A stretch of DNA of 64,000 bases from Sphingobium indicum B90A (GCF_000264945.2 NZ_CP013070.1:868001-932000); one strand, 5' to 3'; positions 52,665 to 62,432 are shown, numbered from the stretch's first letter. Numbers and translations: made by a program. The notes: generated by a model from the sequence alone, not told the origin.

Positions 52665-53924
52665 ATGCAGCCAAGACACCAGCCGATCGCCCGCGACGCC
52701 ATGGCCTATGTACTGGCCGGGGGCAGGGGCAGTCGCCTGGCCGAATTGACCGACCGCCGCGCCAAGCCGGCGGTGCATTTCGGGGGCAAGGCGCGGATCA
52801 TCGATTTCGCGCTGTCGAACGCGCTCAACAGCGGCATCAGGCGCATCGGCGTCGCGACGCAATATAAGGCGCATTCGCTGATCCGGCATCTCCAGCGCGG
52901 CTGGAACTTCTTTCGCACGGAACGCAACGAGAGCTTCGACATCCTGCCCGCCAGCCAGCGCGTGTCGGAAAGCCAGTGGTATGAGGGCACGGCCGACGCC
53001 GTGTTCCAGAATATCGACATCATCGAAAGCTATGCGCCGGAATATATGGTCATCCTGGCGGGGGACCATGTGTACAAGATGGACTATGAACTGATGCTCC
53101 AGCAGCATGTCGACAGCGGCGCGGACGTCACCATCGGCTGCATGGAGGTGCCTGTGAAGGAAGCCAGCGGCTTCGGCGTCATGCATGTGGACGAGCAGGA
53201 CGTGGTCACCGCCTTCGTCGAAAAGCCGAAGAAGCCGCCGCACATTCCCGGCAGCCCCGGCATGGCGCTGGCGTCCATGGGCATCTACGTCTTCCGCACG
53301 GCCCTTTTGATCGAGGAACTGCGCCGCGACGCTGACGATCCGGACAGCAAGCGCGATTTCGGCGGCGACATCATCCCGCACATCGTCAAGCATGGCAAGG
53401 CCGTCGCCCACCGCTTTTCCAGCAGTTGCGTCCGCGCCGAAAGCGAACCCGTGCCCTATTGGCGCGACGTCGGCACCATCGACGCCTATTGGCAGGCAAA
53501 TATCGACCTGACCGACGTGGTGCCGTCGCTCGACCTCTACGACCGGAGCTGGCCGCTCTGGACCTATTCCGAAGTCACCCCGCCCGCCAAGTTCGTGCAT
53601 AATGAGGAGGGGCGGCGCGGTTCGGCCACATCCTCCCTGATCGCGGGCGGGTGCATCGTGTCGGGATCGTCGCTCCACCGCAGCCTGCTGTTCACCGGCG
53701 TGCGCACGCACAGCTTCTCCTCCGTGACGGAGAGCGTCATCATGCCCGACTGCGTGATCGGGCGCGGGGCGCGGCTGCATAAATGCGTGCTGGATTCGGG
53801 CGTGATCGTCCCGCCCGGCCTGATCGTGGGGGAACATCCGGAACATGACGCGCAGCGTTTCCGACGGACCGAAGGCGGCGTGACGCTGATCACCCAATAT
53901 ATGATCGAACGGCTGGCGGACTGA
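52665..53924 (+). CDS. glgC: Glucose-1-phosphate adenylyltransferase
   Basis: A 419-aa enzyme that makes ADP-glucose, the committed step of glycogen synthesis. The nucleotidyltransferase motif [28 protein letters not shown] is near the N-terminus, [12 protein letters not shown] follows, and a left-handed beta-helix occupies the C-terminal third. ATG 52665 follows AAGGAGAAGAGGG; an ATG at 52647 is also in frame. It overlaps nothing; glgA begins 21 bases after its stop. Confidence 0.96.
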   Translation: MQPRHQPIARDAMAYVLAGGRGSRLAELTDRRAKPAVHFGGKARIIDFALSNALNSGIRRIGVATQYKAHSLIRHLQRGWNFFRTERNESFDILPASQRVSESQWYEGTADAVFQNIDIIESYAPEYMVILAGDHVYKMDYELMLQQHVDSGADVTIGCMEVPVKEASGFGVMHVDEQDVVTAFVEKPKKPPHIPGSPGMALASMGIYVFRTALLIEELRRDADDPDSKRDFGGDIIPHIVKHGKAVAHRFSSSCVRAESEPVPYWRDVGTIDAYWQANIDLTDVVPSLDLYDRSWPLWTYSEVTPPAKFVHNEEGRRGSATSSLIAGGCIVSGSSLHRSLLFTGVRTHSFSSVTESVIMPDCVIGRGARLHKCVLDSGVIVPPGLIVGEHPEHDAQRFRRTEGGVTLITQYMIERLAD

Positions 53925-53945
53925 ATCTTGGGCGGGGGAATGGCG

Positions 53946-55388
53946 ATGCGGGTTCTTTCGGTCGCGTCCGAAATCTATCCGCTGGTGAAGACCGGGGGAC
54001 TGGCCGACGTGGCGGGCGCCTTGCCCGGCGCGCTGGCGGGGCAAGGCATAGGGGTCAGGACGCTGGTGCCGGGCTATCCGGCGGTTCTTTCGCGCCTGGG
54101 CAAGGCGAAGCCGCTGCGCCGCTATGACGCGCTGTTCGGGGCGCCGGCGGCGGTGCTGGGGGCGAAGCTGGGCGAGCTTGACCTGCTGGTGCTGGATGCG
54201 CCGGATTTCTTCGCGCGGGAAGGCGGCCCCTATGGCGATGCGGGCGGCGGCGAATGGCCCGACAATTGGAAACGCTTTGCCGCTCTGTCCCGCGTGGGGG
54301 CGGACATGGCGGCCGAAGGGGTGAAGGGCTGGCGGCCCGACCTGGTCCATGCGCATGACTGGCAGGCGGCGATGACCGCCGCCTATATGCGTTTCGGCCC
54401 GGCCCATGCCGTGCCCAGGGTGGTGACGATCCATAACCTGGCCTTTCAGGGGCGTTTCGGCGCGGACATCTTCCCCCAACTGGGCCTGCCGCCCGAAGCC
54501 TGGGGCGTCGACGGGGTCGAATATTATGGCGGCACCGGCTATCTGAAGGCAGGGCTCGTCTCGGCCGACGCCATCACCACCGTCAGCCCCACCTATGCCG
54601 ACGAAATCCGTTCCCCGATGCACGGCATGGGGCTGGACGGCCTGATCAACGGCCGGGCCGACAGGCTGCACGGCATATTGAACGGCGTCGACACCGCGAT
54701 ATGGGATCCCGCCGCCGATCCCCTGATCCCCAGGCCCTTCAGGGCGCGCGCGCTGGGCGGGCGCCGCGCCAGCCGCCGCGCCCTCGAAACGCAGTTCGGC
54801 CTCGACCGCGACGATGCGCCGATCTTCATCATCGTCAGCCGCCTCACCTGGCAGAAGGGCATGGACATGGTGATGGACGCCATTGACCATCTGGTGGGCC
54901 TGGGCGGCAAGCTGGCGCTGCTGGGGTCGGGCGACCATCCGCTGGAGGGCGCGTTCCTGGCGGCGGCGGACCGGCATCGCGGCCGGGTTGGGGCGCGGAT
55001 CGGCTATGACGAGCCGCTGTCGCATCTGATGCAGGCGGGCGGCGACGCCATATTGATCCCCTCCCGCTTCGAACCTTGCGGCCTGACCCAGCTTTACGGC
55101 CTCCGCTATGGATGCGTGCCGGTTGTGGCGCGTGTCGGCGGGCTGGCGGACACGGTGATCGACGCCAATGAAGCTGCCGTCGGCGCGGGCGCGGCGACCG
55201 GCATCGTCTTCCCCCCGTCCGATCCGCTGGCGCTGCACGGCGCGATCGCGCGCGCCATCCGCCTTCATGCGCATCGGCCGACATGGCAGGCGATGCAGCG
55301 CGCCGGCATGCGCGCCGACTTTTCCTGGACCCATAGCGCGGCGCGCTATGCGGAACTGTTCCGCACCCTGATCCAGACCGGCGCATGA
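53946..55388 (+). CDS. glgA: Glycogen synthase (ADP-glucose type)
   Basis: A 480-aa GT5 enzyme. The N-terminal ADP-glucose loop KTGGLADV is at about residues 15-22. The C-terminal catalytic region has SRLTWQKGMDM and PSRFEPCGLTQLYGLRYGCVPVVARVGGLADTV-type sequence. ATG 53946 gives the canonical M-R-V-L-S start, with GGGGGA six bases upstream; ATG 53940 adds two residues. The stop overlaps the glgX start (ATGA). Confidence 0.96.
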   Translation: MRVLSVASEIYPLVKTGGLADVAGALPGALAGQGIGVRTLVPGYPAVLSRLGKAKPLRRYDALFGAPAAVLGAKLGELDLLVLDAPDFFAREGGPYGDAGGGEWPDNWKRFAALSRVGADMAAEGVKGWRPDLVHAHDWQAAMTAAYMRFGPAHAVPRVVTIHNLAFQGRFGADIFPQLGLPPEAWGVDGVEYYGGTGYLKAGLVSADAITTVSPTYADEIRSPMHGMGLDGLINGRADRLHGILNGVDTAIWDPAADPLIPRPFRARALGGRRASRRALETQFGLDRDDAPIFIIVSRLTWQKGMDMVMDAIDHLVGLGGKLALLGSGDHPLEGAFLAAADRHRGRVGARIGYDEPLSHLMQAGGDAILIPSRFEPCGLTQLYGLRYGCVPVVARVGGLADTVIDANEAAVGAGAATGIVFPPSDPLALHGAIARAIRLHAHRPTWQAMQRAGMRADFSWTHSAARYAELFRTLIQTGA

Positions 55389-57292
55389 GTCCGCTGGGTC
55401 CGGACATGCACGAACGCGGAACCCGTTTCCGCGTCCATGCGCCCGATGCCGACCGGCTCTGGCTGTGCCTGTTCGACGCCCAGGATCGCGAGACGCGCCT
55501 GCCGATGACGCGGGGCGTTGATGGAATCTGGTCCGTCGATGCGCCGGGCGTGGGGGAGGGCGATCGCTATGGCCTGCGCGCCGACGGGCCCCATCATCCG
55601 GACGCCGGGCTGTGGTTCGACCCGGACAAGCTGCTGCTCGATCCCTATGCCGCCGCCATCGACCGGCCGTTCGCCTATGATCCGATGCTGGCCGCGCCAC
55701 GCGGCGAGGGCGGGGACACGGCAGCCTTGATGCCCAAGGGGGTGGTGACGCCGCCCTTTCCCATGATGGCTCCGGAACCGCCGGTCTTCCGCCCCGGCGG
55801 CCTGGTCTACGAGGTGCAGGTCCGCGGCTTCACCATGCTGCATCCCGACATTCCGGAGGCGCGGCGCGGCACCATAGCCGCGCTTGGCCATCCCGCCGTG
55901 ATCGAACATCTGCGCCGCCTGCATGTCTCCGCCGTCGAACTGATGCCGATCAACGCCTGGATCGACGAACGGCATCTGGGGCCGCTAGGGCTGCGCAACG
56001 CCTGGGGCTATAATCCGGTCAGCTATTTCGTGCTCGATCCCCGCCTCGCGCCCGGCGGCATGGCGGAACTGCGCGGCGCGGTGGACGCGCTGCATGCGGC
56101 CGGCATCGGCGTGATCCTGGACATGGTCTATAATCATGACGGGGAAAGCGACCGGGAGGGGCCGACCCTGTCGCTTCGCGGCCTGGATGCGCGCAGCTAT
56201 TTCCGGCATGAAGCCGACGGCCGCCTGATCAACGACACGGGCACGGGCAACAGCATCGACTGCAACCATCCCGTCGCGCAGCGGCTGATCCTGGATTCGC
56301 TGCGCCATTTCGTCGGCGCGGCGGGCGTGGACGGCTTCCGCTTCGACCTCGCTCCCGCTCTGGGACGCCTGCCGACGGGTTTCGACAGCGAAGCGCCCTT
56401 GCTGAGGGCGATGGGCGACGATCCGCTGCTGTCCGACCGCGTCCTGATCGCGGAACCGTGGGACATCGGCCCCGGCGGCTATCAGCTCGGCCGGTTCGGG
56501 GAACGGTGGCTGGAATGGAACGACCGCTATCGCGATGACATGCGCCGTTTCTGGCGCGGGGATCGCGGCATGATCGGCGCGCTGGCGACCCGGCTCGCGG
56601 GATCGTCCGACATTTTCCATGGCGCTGCGGCGACGCGGACCGTCAATTTCCTGGCGGCGCATGACGGCTTCACGCTGGCGGACCTGACCGCCTATGAACA
56701 TCGCCGCAACGAGGCCAATGGCGAGCATAACCGTGACGGTCATGGCGAGAATTTCAGTTGGAACAACGGCGTCGAAGGCGCCAGCGCCGATCCGGCCATT
56801 CAGGCGGCGCGGCGGCGCGACGTCAAGGCGCTACTCGGCACGTTATTCTGCTCCCGCGGCACGATCATGCTGACCGCCGGCGATGAGTTCGGGCGGACGC
56901 AGATGGGCAACAACAATGCCTATGCGCAGGATAATGCGATCGGCTGGCTCGACTGGCAGGGACGCGACCGCGAGATTGAGGCGCATGCCTTCGCACTCGC
57001 CGGCCTGCGGGCGTCCGCGCCGGATTTCAGCGACACGGGCTGGCTGTCGGAAGATGACATCGAGTGGCTGGACGAGCAGGGTCGGCCCATGACCGTCGCG
57101 CAATGGAAGGATGCGGATCGCCGCTGCCTGGCCATGCGGTTCCGGCGATCTGGCTTCACCATCCTCATCAATGGCGACGACCAGCCGCGGGATTTCGGCG
57201 CCGTGCGCGTCCCCGCCCGAACGGTCCTGCCCATTCCCGCTGAACGGGAAAGCGGCGCGCGGGGTCGCGCCGGCGACCGGCCGCAGAGCTAG
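55385..57292 (+). CDS. glgX: Glycogen debranching enzyme (isoamylase type)
   Basis: A 635-aa GH13_11 enzyme that removes the short branches left by GlgP. An N-terminal CBM48 region (about 8-90) is followed by the barrel with VYEVQVRGFT, GVILDMVYNHDGES, the catalytic Asp in GFRFDLAPALGR and Glu in LIAEPWDIGPGGYQ, and AAHDGFTLADL. The length is slightly below the 657 of E. coli. It is the last enzyme gene of the glycogen cluster and overlaps glgA. Confidence 0.95.
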   Translation: MSPLGPDMHERGTRFRVHAPDADRLWLCLFDAQDRETRLPMTRGVDGIWSVDAPGVGEGDRYGLRADGPHHPDAGLWFDPDKLLLDPYAAAIDRPFAYDPMLAAPRGEGGDTAALMPKGVVTPPFPMMAPEPPVFRPGGLVYEVQVRGFTMLHPDIPEARRGTIAALGHPAVIEHLRRLHVSAVELMPINAWIDERHLGPLGLRNAWGYNPVSYFVLDPRLAPGGMAELRGAVDALHAAGIGVILDMVYNHDGESDREGPTLSLRGLDARSYFRHEADGRLINDTGTGNSIDCNHPVAQRLILDSLRHFVGAAGVDGFRFDLAPALGRLPTGFDSEAPLLRAMGDDPLLSDRVLIAEPWDIGPGGYQLGRFGERWLEWNDRYRDDMRRFWRGDRGMIGALATRLAGSSDIFHGAAATRTVNFLAAHDGFTLADLTAYEHRRNEANGEHNRDGHGENFSWNNGVEGASADPAIQAARRRDVKALLGTLFCSRGTIMLTAGDEFGRTQMGNNNAYAQDNAIGWLDWQGRDREIEAHAFALAGLRASAPDFSDTGWLSEDDIEWLDEQGRPMTVAQWKDADRRCLAMRFRRSGFTILINGDDQPRDFGAVRVPARTVLPIPAERESGARGRAGDRPQS

Positions 57293-57438
57293 ATTATCGA
57301 GAGCCGCCGCGCTCAGCATGAAACGAGGAGCCGCGAGGCGAACCCTCCAAAATGCGGACAGATACATGCGTCGAAACGCTCCGGGAACCAGATGCATGGT
57401 TAAGTCGTTCATCTTGCAGAAAGAAATGGAGAGGGCAG

Positions 57439-57543
57439 ATGGACGACGCTTTGAAGCCTGACGCCATGTTCGGCATCTTGTTCGGCCTGCTGGTTTCGAT
57501 AGAAATATGGTGCTTCGCCGCGCTGGTGATCAAGGCGGTCTAG
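57439..57543 (+). CDS. 34-residue membrane protein downstream of glgX
   Basis: A 34-aa ORF with GGAGAGGG ahead of its ATG. MDDALKPDAM is followed by one hydrophobic helix (about 11-34, FGILFGLLVSIEIWCFAALVIKAV-type). Its stop codon is the first three bases of the 32-bp repeat at 57541-57572. No family is recognised. A good ribosome site and a clear membrane segment support a real product. Confidence 0.55.
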   Translation: MDDALKPDAMFGILFGLLVSIEIWCFAALVIKAV

Positions 57544-57572
57544 GCTGTATCGACATTCAGCCCTGACGGCCT
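57541..57572 (+). repeat. 32-bp inverted repeat, left copy
   Basis: Begins TAGGCTGTATCGACATTCAG and is a perfect match in reverse to 62476-62507. The repeat starts exactly at the TAG stop of the 34-aa gene. A 10-base inverted repeat (TTGAAGCGAG/CTCGCTTCAA, 57581-57608) follows directly. Read on the other strand the sequence encodes A-V-R-A-E-C-R-Y-S-L. Confidence 0.9.
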
Positions 57573-57746
57573 GCAAATGGTTGAAGCGAGTCACGTGCCT
57601 CGCTTCAATCTCCGTGCTTCCGGTGCTCACCTACTTTGAGTAGGCTGCGCGCCAGTTCTCGAAATCCACTATTTTCGCCGCGCCCTGAACTGAATCCCCA
57701 TACACCCTAATGAAGCGGGATTGAAGGCAGCCCCGTGCCGACGGGG

Positions 57747-57822
57747 TGGTGAGCCCTGCTGGATTCGAACCAGCGACCTACTGATTAAAAGTCAGTTGCT
57801 CTACCGACTGAGCTAAGGGCCC
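57747..57822 (-). tRNA. tRNA-Lys (anticodon TTT)
   Basis: A 76-base cloverleaf on the minus strand. The acceptor stem pairs GGGCCCT with AGGGCTC (one G-U pair). The D arm GCTCAGTCGGTAGAGC, anticodon loop CTTTTAA, T arm CTGGTTCGAATCCAG and encoded ACCA end are all present. A hairpin (CCCCGT/ACGGGG) lies just 3' at 57731-57746 without a T-run. Confidence 0.98.
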
Positions 57823-57867
57823 TCATGTCCTGGGGTCCGCACGCACTAGAGGCGGCGATGCGGCGGG

Positions 57868-58368
57868 TCAACCTCCAGAAACCGCTTTTCGCAGGCGGAA
57901 GCGCAAATGGCGGATCGAAAGTCCCGACATCGGGTCGCGCCAGCCCGGCGCGATCGCATGCAGCGGCGCCAGCACGAAGTCCCGCCCGCGAAACGCCGGG
58001 TGCGGAATGCGCAGCGAGCGGCTGTTCCAGCGCCCCCCCGACCACAGGATGATGTCGATGTCCAGCCGCCTTGATCCCCAGCGCCTGAACCGCTGCCGGC
58101 CCAAGGCGCGCTCTATCGCCTGCAGGCGGGAAAGCATCTCCTCGGGCGGCAGGGAGCTTTCCACCAGCAACGCGCCGTTGGCGAAGACGCGGCGCGTCGG
58201 CCCGATGGGCGGCGTCTGCATGACGGGAGCGACGCTGAGAACCGCGCCCAGTTCCGCGATCCGGCGGATCGCCTCGGCCAACAGGCGGGGCGGATCCAGC
58301 CGCGCCGACAAGGCCCGGTTCGATCCCAGGGCTAGGGCGTAAACATGACGGGTGCTTGTCTTGGCCAT
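57868..58368 (-). CDS. folK: 2-amino-4-hydroxy-6-hydroxymethyldihydropteridine pyrophosphokinase
   Basis: A 166-aa HPPK of folate synthesis. The N-terminal ALALGSNR, central VMQTPPIGPT, the conserved RRWGSRRLDIDIILW segment and IPHPAFRGRDFVLAPLHAIAP-type C-terminus are typical. The last 20 residues are basic. It is divergent from the uracil-DNA glycosylase gene with 23 bases between the starts. Confidence 0.95.
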   Translation of the reverse strand: MAKTSTRHVYALALGSNRALSARLDPPRLLAEAIRRIAELGAVLSVAPVMQTPPIGPTRRVFANGALLVESSLPPEEMLSRLQAIERALGRQRFRRWGSRRLDIDIILWSGGRWNSRSLRIPHPAFRGRDFVLAPLHAIAPGWRDPMSGLSIRHLRFRLRKAVSGG

Positions 58369-58391
58369 CCCACAGCGCCTATCCCGTCGCC

Positions 58392-59045
58392 ATGACGCTG
58401 CAAAGTCCTATCCCGCATGGCGAGGCGCCCCACGATTGCCCGCTTTGCCCGCGCCTGGCCGTTTTGCGCGAACGGAACCGGGCGGAACATCCCGGCTGGT
58501 GGAACGCGCCGGTCCCGCATTTCGGCGATCCGCTCGGCCGGATCGCGATTGTCGGCCTGGCGCCCGGCAGGATGGGCGCCAACCGCACGGGCCGGCCCTT
58601 CACCGGGGATCATGCCGGCGATCTGCTCTTTGCCACCCTCGCCAAGTTCGGCCTCGCCAACGGCGTCTATGAAGCGCGCGCCGACGACGGCCTGACATTG
58701 CGCGGCGCCATCATCCTCAACGCGGTCAAATGCCTGCCGCCGCAGAACAGGCCACTGCCGGAGGAGGTCCACAATTGCCGCGCCTTCCTGAAGGCCGCGG
58801 TGGAGGCCCTGCCCCACGCGCAGGTCTTCCTCGCCCTGGGTCAGATCGCGCATCAGTCGACGGTCAAGGCGCTGGGCGGCAAGCTCCCCAAGGCGCGCTT
58901 CGCCCATATGGCGGAGCATCGCATGCCCAGCGGCAAGATCGTCATCGATAGCTATCATTGTTCGCGGTACAACCAGAATACCGGGCGATTGACGGCTCGG
59001 ATGTTCGAGGCCGTCTTCGCCCGGGCGCTGGCGCTCAGCGAATGA
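58392..59045 (+). CDS. Uracil-DNA glycosylase, family 5-like (UdgB type)
   Basis: A 217-aa protein that should excise damaged pyrimidines or uracil from DNA. Motif 1 is GLAPGRMGANRTGRPFTGD, typical of the UdgB group rather than family 4. Four Cys (D-C-P-L-C near residues 16 and 19, VKCLPP and HNCRAF) would hold a [4Fe-4S] cluster. Motif 2 region is DSYHCSRYNQNTGRL. ATG 58392 gives a standard-length protein; the frame is open to 58356. Its 3' end overlaps the monooxygenase-fold gene by 11 bases (convergent). Confidence 0.88.
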   Translation: MTLQSPIPHGEAPHDCPLCPRLAVLRERNRAEHPGWWNAPVPHFGDPLGRIAIVGLAPGRMGANRTGRPFTGDHAGDLLFATLAKFGLANGVYEARADDGLTLRGAIILNAVKCLPPQNRPLPEEVHNCRAFLKAAVEALPHAQVFLALGQIAHQSTVKALGGKLPKARFAHMAEHRMPSGKIVIDSYHCSRYNQNTGRLTARMFEAVFARALALSE

Positions 59046-59325
59046 GATAGTCGAGGTAGAGCCCGTCCGGCGGCCCGTCGAGCGCCGCCAGCATCGGCGC
59101 GAACAGCGCCTTGTCCAATATCTCCACCGCCGCCTTGTGGGCGTCGACATCCGCCCATTGCTCGATGAAGACGAAGCGGCGCTCATTGCCGATGTCGCGC
59201 ATCAATTCCACCCCTTCGCATCCGGCCAGCGGGCGGACCGCGTCCGTTACGGCGCGCAGGGCGGTTTCCAGGGCGGCGCTCATGCCTTCCTTCGCGTGCA
59301 TGACATAGTAGCGTGCAATGGTCAT
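59035..59325 (-). CDS. Small antibiotic-biosynthesis-monooxygenase-fold (ABM) protein
   Basis: A 96-aa ferredoxin-like protein of the ABM/YgiN group, with ARYYVMHAKEGMSAALETAL, CEGVELMRDIGNERRFVFIEQWADVDAHKAA and a final ylDYLIR strand. AGGAGGAAAG precedes the ATG. It is 19 bases downstream of the N-carbamoylputrescine amidase gene on the same strand and probably in the same operon. Proteins of this fold act on quinones or other aromatics; the substrate is not known. Confidence 0.85.
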   Translation of the reverse strand: MTIARYYVMHAKEGMSAALETALRAVTDAVRPLAGCEGVELMRDIGNERRFVFIEQWADVDAHKAAVEILDKALFAPMLAALDGPPDGLYLDYLIR

Positions 59326-59344
59326 CGTCTTTCCTCCTGTTTGT

Positions 59345-60193
59345 TCAGATATCCTGGGCGATCCGGCCGTAAAGCTCCGGCCGCCGGTCGCGGAAGAAAC
59401 CCATGCCGGCACGATGCTTGCGCGCCTGCGCCAGGTCCAGCGTCGCCACCAGCGCGCCATTGTCCCTGCCGTCGGCTTCCGCGGCGAAATCGCCCCACTC
59501 GTCGGCGATGAAGCTGTGGCCGTAGAATTTCTGGCCGTCCTCCTCGCCGATCCGGTTGGCGGCGATCACGGGCATGCAGTTGCTGACAGCATGGCCGATC
59601 ATCGCCCGGCGCCACATGCGGCTGGTGTCGAGGTCCGCGTCATAGGGTTCGGACCCGATGGCGGTCGGGTAGAACAGCATCTCCGCCCCCATCAGCGCCA
59701 TCACCCGCGCCGTTTCCGGATACCATTGGTCCCAGCATATGCCGACGCCGATGGTGCCGTATTTCGTCTTCCACACCTTGAAGCCGCTATTGCCGGGGCG
59801 GAAATAATATTTCTCCTCATATCCCGGCCCGTCGGGAATGTGGCTCTTGCGATAGACACCCATGATCTCGCCCTCATCGTCGATCATGGCGAGCGAATTG
59901 TAGTGATGATGGCCGTCGCGCTCGAAGAAGCTGGTCGGGACATAGACGCCCTCCGCCTTCGCCACCTTGCGCATTTCCTGCACGGCGGGATGCTCGTCCA
60001 GGGGCAGGGCGTTGGCGAACAGTTCCTCCTCCTCCACCTTGCAGAAATAGGGGCCTTCGAACAGTTCGGGCGGCAGGACGATCTTCGCGCCGCGCGCCGC
60101 CGCCTTCACCACATGGCCGGCGACCATTTCGATATTGTCCGCCCGGTCGTCCGAAAAGGCGAGCTGGAGAGCGGCGACGGTAACTTTGGTCAT
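59345..60193 (-). CDS. aguB: N-carbamoylputrescine amidase
   Basis: A 282-aa nitrilase-superfamily enzyme that turns N-carbamoylputrescine into putrescine, CO2 and ammonia. The catalytic triad is Glu43 in LPPELFEGPYF, Lys116 in YRKSHIPDGPGY and Cys153 in GICWDQWYPE. The start at 60193 fits the family; the frame is open further upstream. The partner enzyme agmatine deiminase is the next gene upstream on the same strand. Confidence 0.96.
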   Translation of the reverse strand: MTKVTVAALQLAFSDDRADNIEMVAGHVVKAAARGAKIVLPPELFEGPYFCKVEEEELFANALPLDEHPAVQEMRKVAKAEGVYVPTSFFERDGHHHYNSLAMIDDEGEIMGVYRKSHIPDGPGYEEKYYFRPGNSGFKVWKTKYGTIGVGICWDQWYPETARVMALMGAEMLFYPTAIGSEPYDADLDTSRMWRRAMIGHAVSNCMPVIAANRIGEEDGQKFYGHSFIADEWGDFAAEADGRDNGALVATLDLAQARKHRAGMGFFRDRRPELYGRIAQDI

Positions 60194-60308
60194 CGGTAAC
60201 ACCCTAAGGACGAGCGCCCATGCGGGCCGCAATGGCAATGGTGAGGAGATAGAGCAGGATCGTGACCGCGCAACCCGCGATCGGCGCCGCGCTCGCTCCT
60301 TTCGGCTT

Positions 60309-61292
60309 TCAGGCGGACGGCATCTGCTGGCTGCAACAATGGAAGCTGCCGCCGCCCGACAGGATCGCGTCGCTGCGCAGCCCGACGATCTCCCGGCCGG
60401 GGAAGAAGGGTTTGAGCGCGTCCAGGGCCGCCTGGTCATTGGGCCGGCCATAGACGGGCACGATGACGGCTGCGTTGCCGATATAGAAATTCATGTAGCT
60501 TGCCGGAATCGCCTCCCCATCCACGATCACGCGGCCGGGGGAGGGGATGGGGGCTACGTCGACCCCGAACGCCCTGGCCCGCGCCCGCGCATCGGCATAG
60601 ACGGCGGCATTGGGATCATCCTCCCCGCTCGCTTCCGGCAGCGCCAGCACCCCCGGCGCCACGAAGCGGGCCAGGTTGTCGACATGCCCGTCCGTATGAT
60701 CGTTGAGCAGGCCGTCGCCCAGCCACAGCATGTCGGAAAGCCCCAGCGAACCGGCCAGCAGGGTTTCGATCTTTCCCCGATCCAGTTCGGGGTTGCGGTT
60801 GGGGTTGAGCAGGCATTGCTCCGTCGTCACGAACAGGCCGGTGCCGTCGGTGTCGACCGCGCCCCCTTCGAACACCCAATTCTGGGTAGAGATCGGCAGC
60901 CCCGTCGTCGCCGCCAGCCGCGCGCCTATATCCTCGTCGCCCGGCATCCGATATTTGCCGCCCCAGCCGTTGAAGCCGAAGTCGACCAGCGCCCGCTCCT
61001 TTCCCCGCTTCACCGCGATGGGCGCCGTGTCGCGCAGCCAGACGTCGCCCAGCTTCTGCACGACGATGGCGACCCCCGGCGGCACCAGGGCGCGGGCGAT
61101 GTCCGCATCCCCCTCATTGGCGCAGACCAGCCGCACCTCTTCGCCCTTGCCCCCGGCATGCAGCGCGCTTGCGAACTGCGCGATCTGCCGCCGCGCATCG
61201 TCGAACGCGCCGGGCCATTCCTCGGCGGATGTGGGAAAGCCGATCCAGGTCCATTCATGCGGCGCCCATTCGGCGGGCATATGGAAAGTCAT
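60309..61292 (-). CDS. aguA: Agmatine deiminase
   Basis: A 327-aa enzyme that hydrolyses agmatine to N-carbamoylputrescine and ammonia. MPAEWAPHEWTWIGFP at the N-terminus, NGWGGKYRMPGDEDIG, GGAVDTDGTGLFVTTEQCLLN-type sequence, HTDGHVDNLARF and the nucleophile Cys319 in SGGGSFHCCSQQ match the family. ATG 61292 is chosen with AGGAG upstream over an earlier in-frame start at 61313. Followed by aguB after 115 bases. Confidence 0.95.
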   Translation of the reverse strand: MTFHMPAEWAPHEWTWIGFPTSAEEWPGAFDDARRQIAQFASALHAGGKGEEVRLVCANEGDADIARALVPPGVAIVVQKLGDVWLRDTAPIAVKRGKERALVDFGFNGWGGKYRMPGDEDIGARLAATTGLPISTQNWVFEGGAVDTDGTGLFVTTEQCLLNPNRNPELDRGKIETLLAGSLGLSDMLWLGDGLLNDHTDGHVDNLARFVAPGVLALPEASGEDDPNAAVYADARARARAFGVDVAPIPSPGRVIVDGEAIPASYMNFYIGNAAVIVPVYGRPNDQAALDALKPFFPGREIVGLRSDAILSGGGSFHCCSQQMPSA

Positions 61293-61559
61293 GGGCTCGG
61301 CTCCTGATCGCACGCTGTCCTCCGCGCCCTCTACAGCATCGCGCCGGGCATTCCAGAGGCATTATGGCAAATGGTCGATTTCGGACGGGGAACGGACGGG
61401 CGGCTTTCCCCAGGGCGCGCCGCGCGCGACGGCGGCAACAAAGTTTGACGAAAGGCGCGTAAACCAAGGATTTTCGCCCATCGCCCCTTGCATGCGGCGG
61501 GGAGTTCGCCAAAGAGGCAGGAACGTCGTCCTTTCCCGTCACCGCTTTCGCAGGATCGC

Positions 61560-62432
61560 ATGAACACGCAAGCCGCGCCGACCTCGCATTTCTACACGTC
61601 GCTGCGGATGCGCCTGCATTATCTGGACTGGGGCAACAGCGCGGCGCCCACGCTGATCCTGGTGCATGGCGGGTTCGACCATGCGCGAAGCTGGGACTGG
61701 ACGGCGCGGGCGCTGGCGAAGGATTATCACGTCGTCGCGCCGGACCTGCGTGGCCATGGCGACAGCGCCTGGTCGGCCGAGGGTTCCTACATGATAGCGA
61801 ACTATGTCTACGACCTGGCGCAGTTGATCGAGCAATTGGGGCGGGAGCCGGTGATATTGGTCGGCCATTCGCTGGGCGGATCGGTCGCGCTGCGCTATGC
61901 CGGGCTGTTTCCGGACAGGGTCGCCAGGATAGTCGCCATAGAGGGGCTGGGCCTGTCGCCGGGCCGGATCGAGGAACAGGCGCAAAAGGCCGGGCCGGAC
62001 CAATGGCTCCAATGGATCGACAAGCGGCGGACGCGGGCGCGCCAGACGCGGCGGCATTACCCGACCATAGAGGCGGCGGTGGCGCGCATGCGGGAACGCA
62101 ACGACCATCTGTCGGTCGAGCAGGCGATGCACCTCACCGTCCACGGCGTCAACCGCAACGAGGATGGCAGCTATCGCTGGAAATTCGACCCCTATCTGCA
62201 CGATCCGGCGCCTCAGGCCTGGTCGGATGTCGACCTGCCCCAGTTCTGGAAGCGGATCACATGCCCGACCCTGCTGTGCCTGGGCCTGGATAGCTGGGCG
62301 TCCAATCCGGTGAAGGATGGGCGCGCCGCGCATTTCCAGGACGCGCGGCTGGTGGAATTCGCCAATGCGGGCCATTGGCTGCACCATGACCAGTTCGACC
62401 GCTTCATGGCCGAACTGCGCGGCTTCCTCTGA
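61560..62432 (+). CDS. Alpha/beta hydrolase
   Basis: A 290-aa hydrolase. The oxyanion-hole region LVHGGFDHARSWD, nucleophile Ser in VGHSLGGSVAL, and His in GHWLHHDQFDRF are visible, with a cap domain between. It resembles esterases or epoxide-hydrolase-like enzymes; the substrate is unknown. The start at 61560 gives a compact N-terminus; the frame is open upstream to 61488. It converges on the nitronate monooxygenase gene. Confidence 0.88.
   Translation: MNTQAAPTSHFYTSLRMRLHYLDWGNSAAPTLILVHGGFDHARSWDWTARALAKDYHVVAPDLRGHGDSAWSAEGSYMIANYVYDLAQLIEQLGREPVILVGHSLGGSVALRYAGLFPDRVARIVAIEGLGLSPGRIEEQAQKAGPDQWLQWIDKRRTRARQTRRHYPTIEAAVARMRERNDHLSVEQAMHLTVHGVNRNEDGSYRWKFDPYLHDPAPQAWSDVDLPQFWKRITCPTLLCLGLDSWASNPVKDGRAAHFQDARLVEFANAGHWLHHDQFDRFMAELRGFL

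Noticed and set aside
46348..55700. Minus-strand frames of over 1000 codons across the glycogen genes
   Set aside because: Opposite well-supported glg enzymes; composition is His/Arg/Gln-rich as expected of antisense to high-GC genes.
57541..57740. Intact insertion sequence next to the 32-bp repeat
   Set aside because: No transposase frame lies between the repeats and the genes enclosed are housekeeping types; at most the repeats are remnants or ends of a lost element.
60194..60308. Hydrophobic 37-codon stretch in frame after the aguA stop
   Set aside because: It has no start codon of its own and would need stop read-through; no support beyond hydrophobicity.
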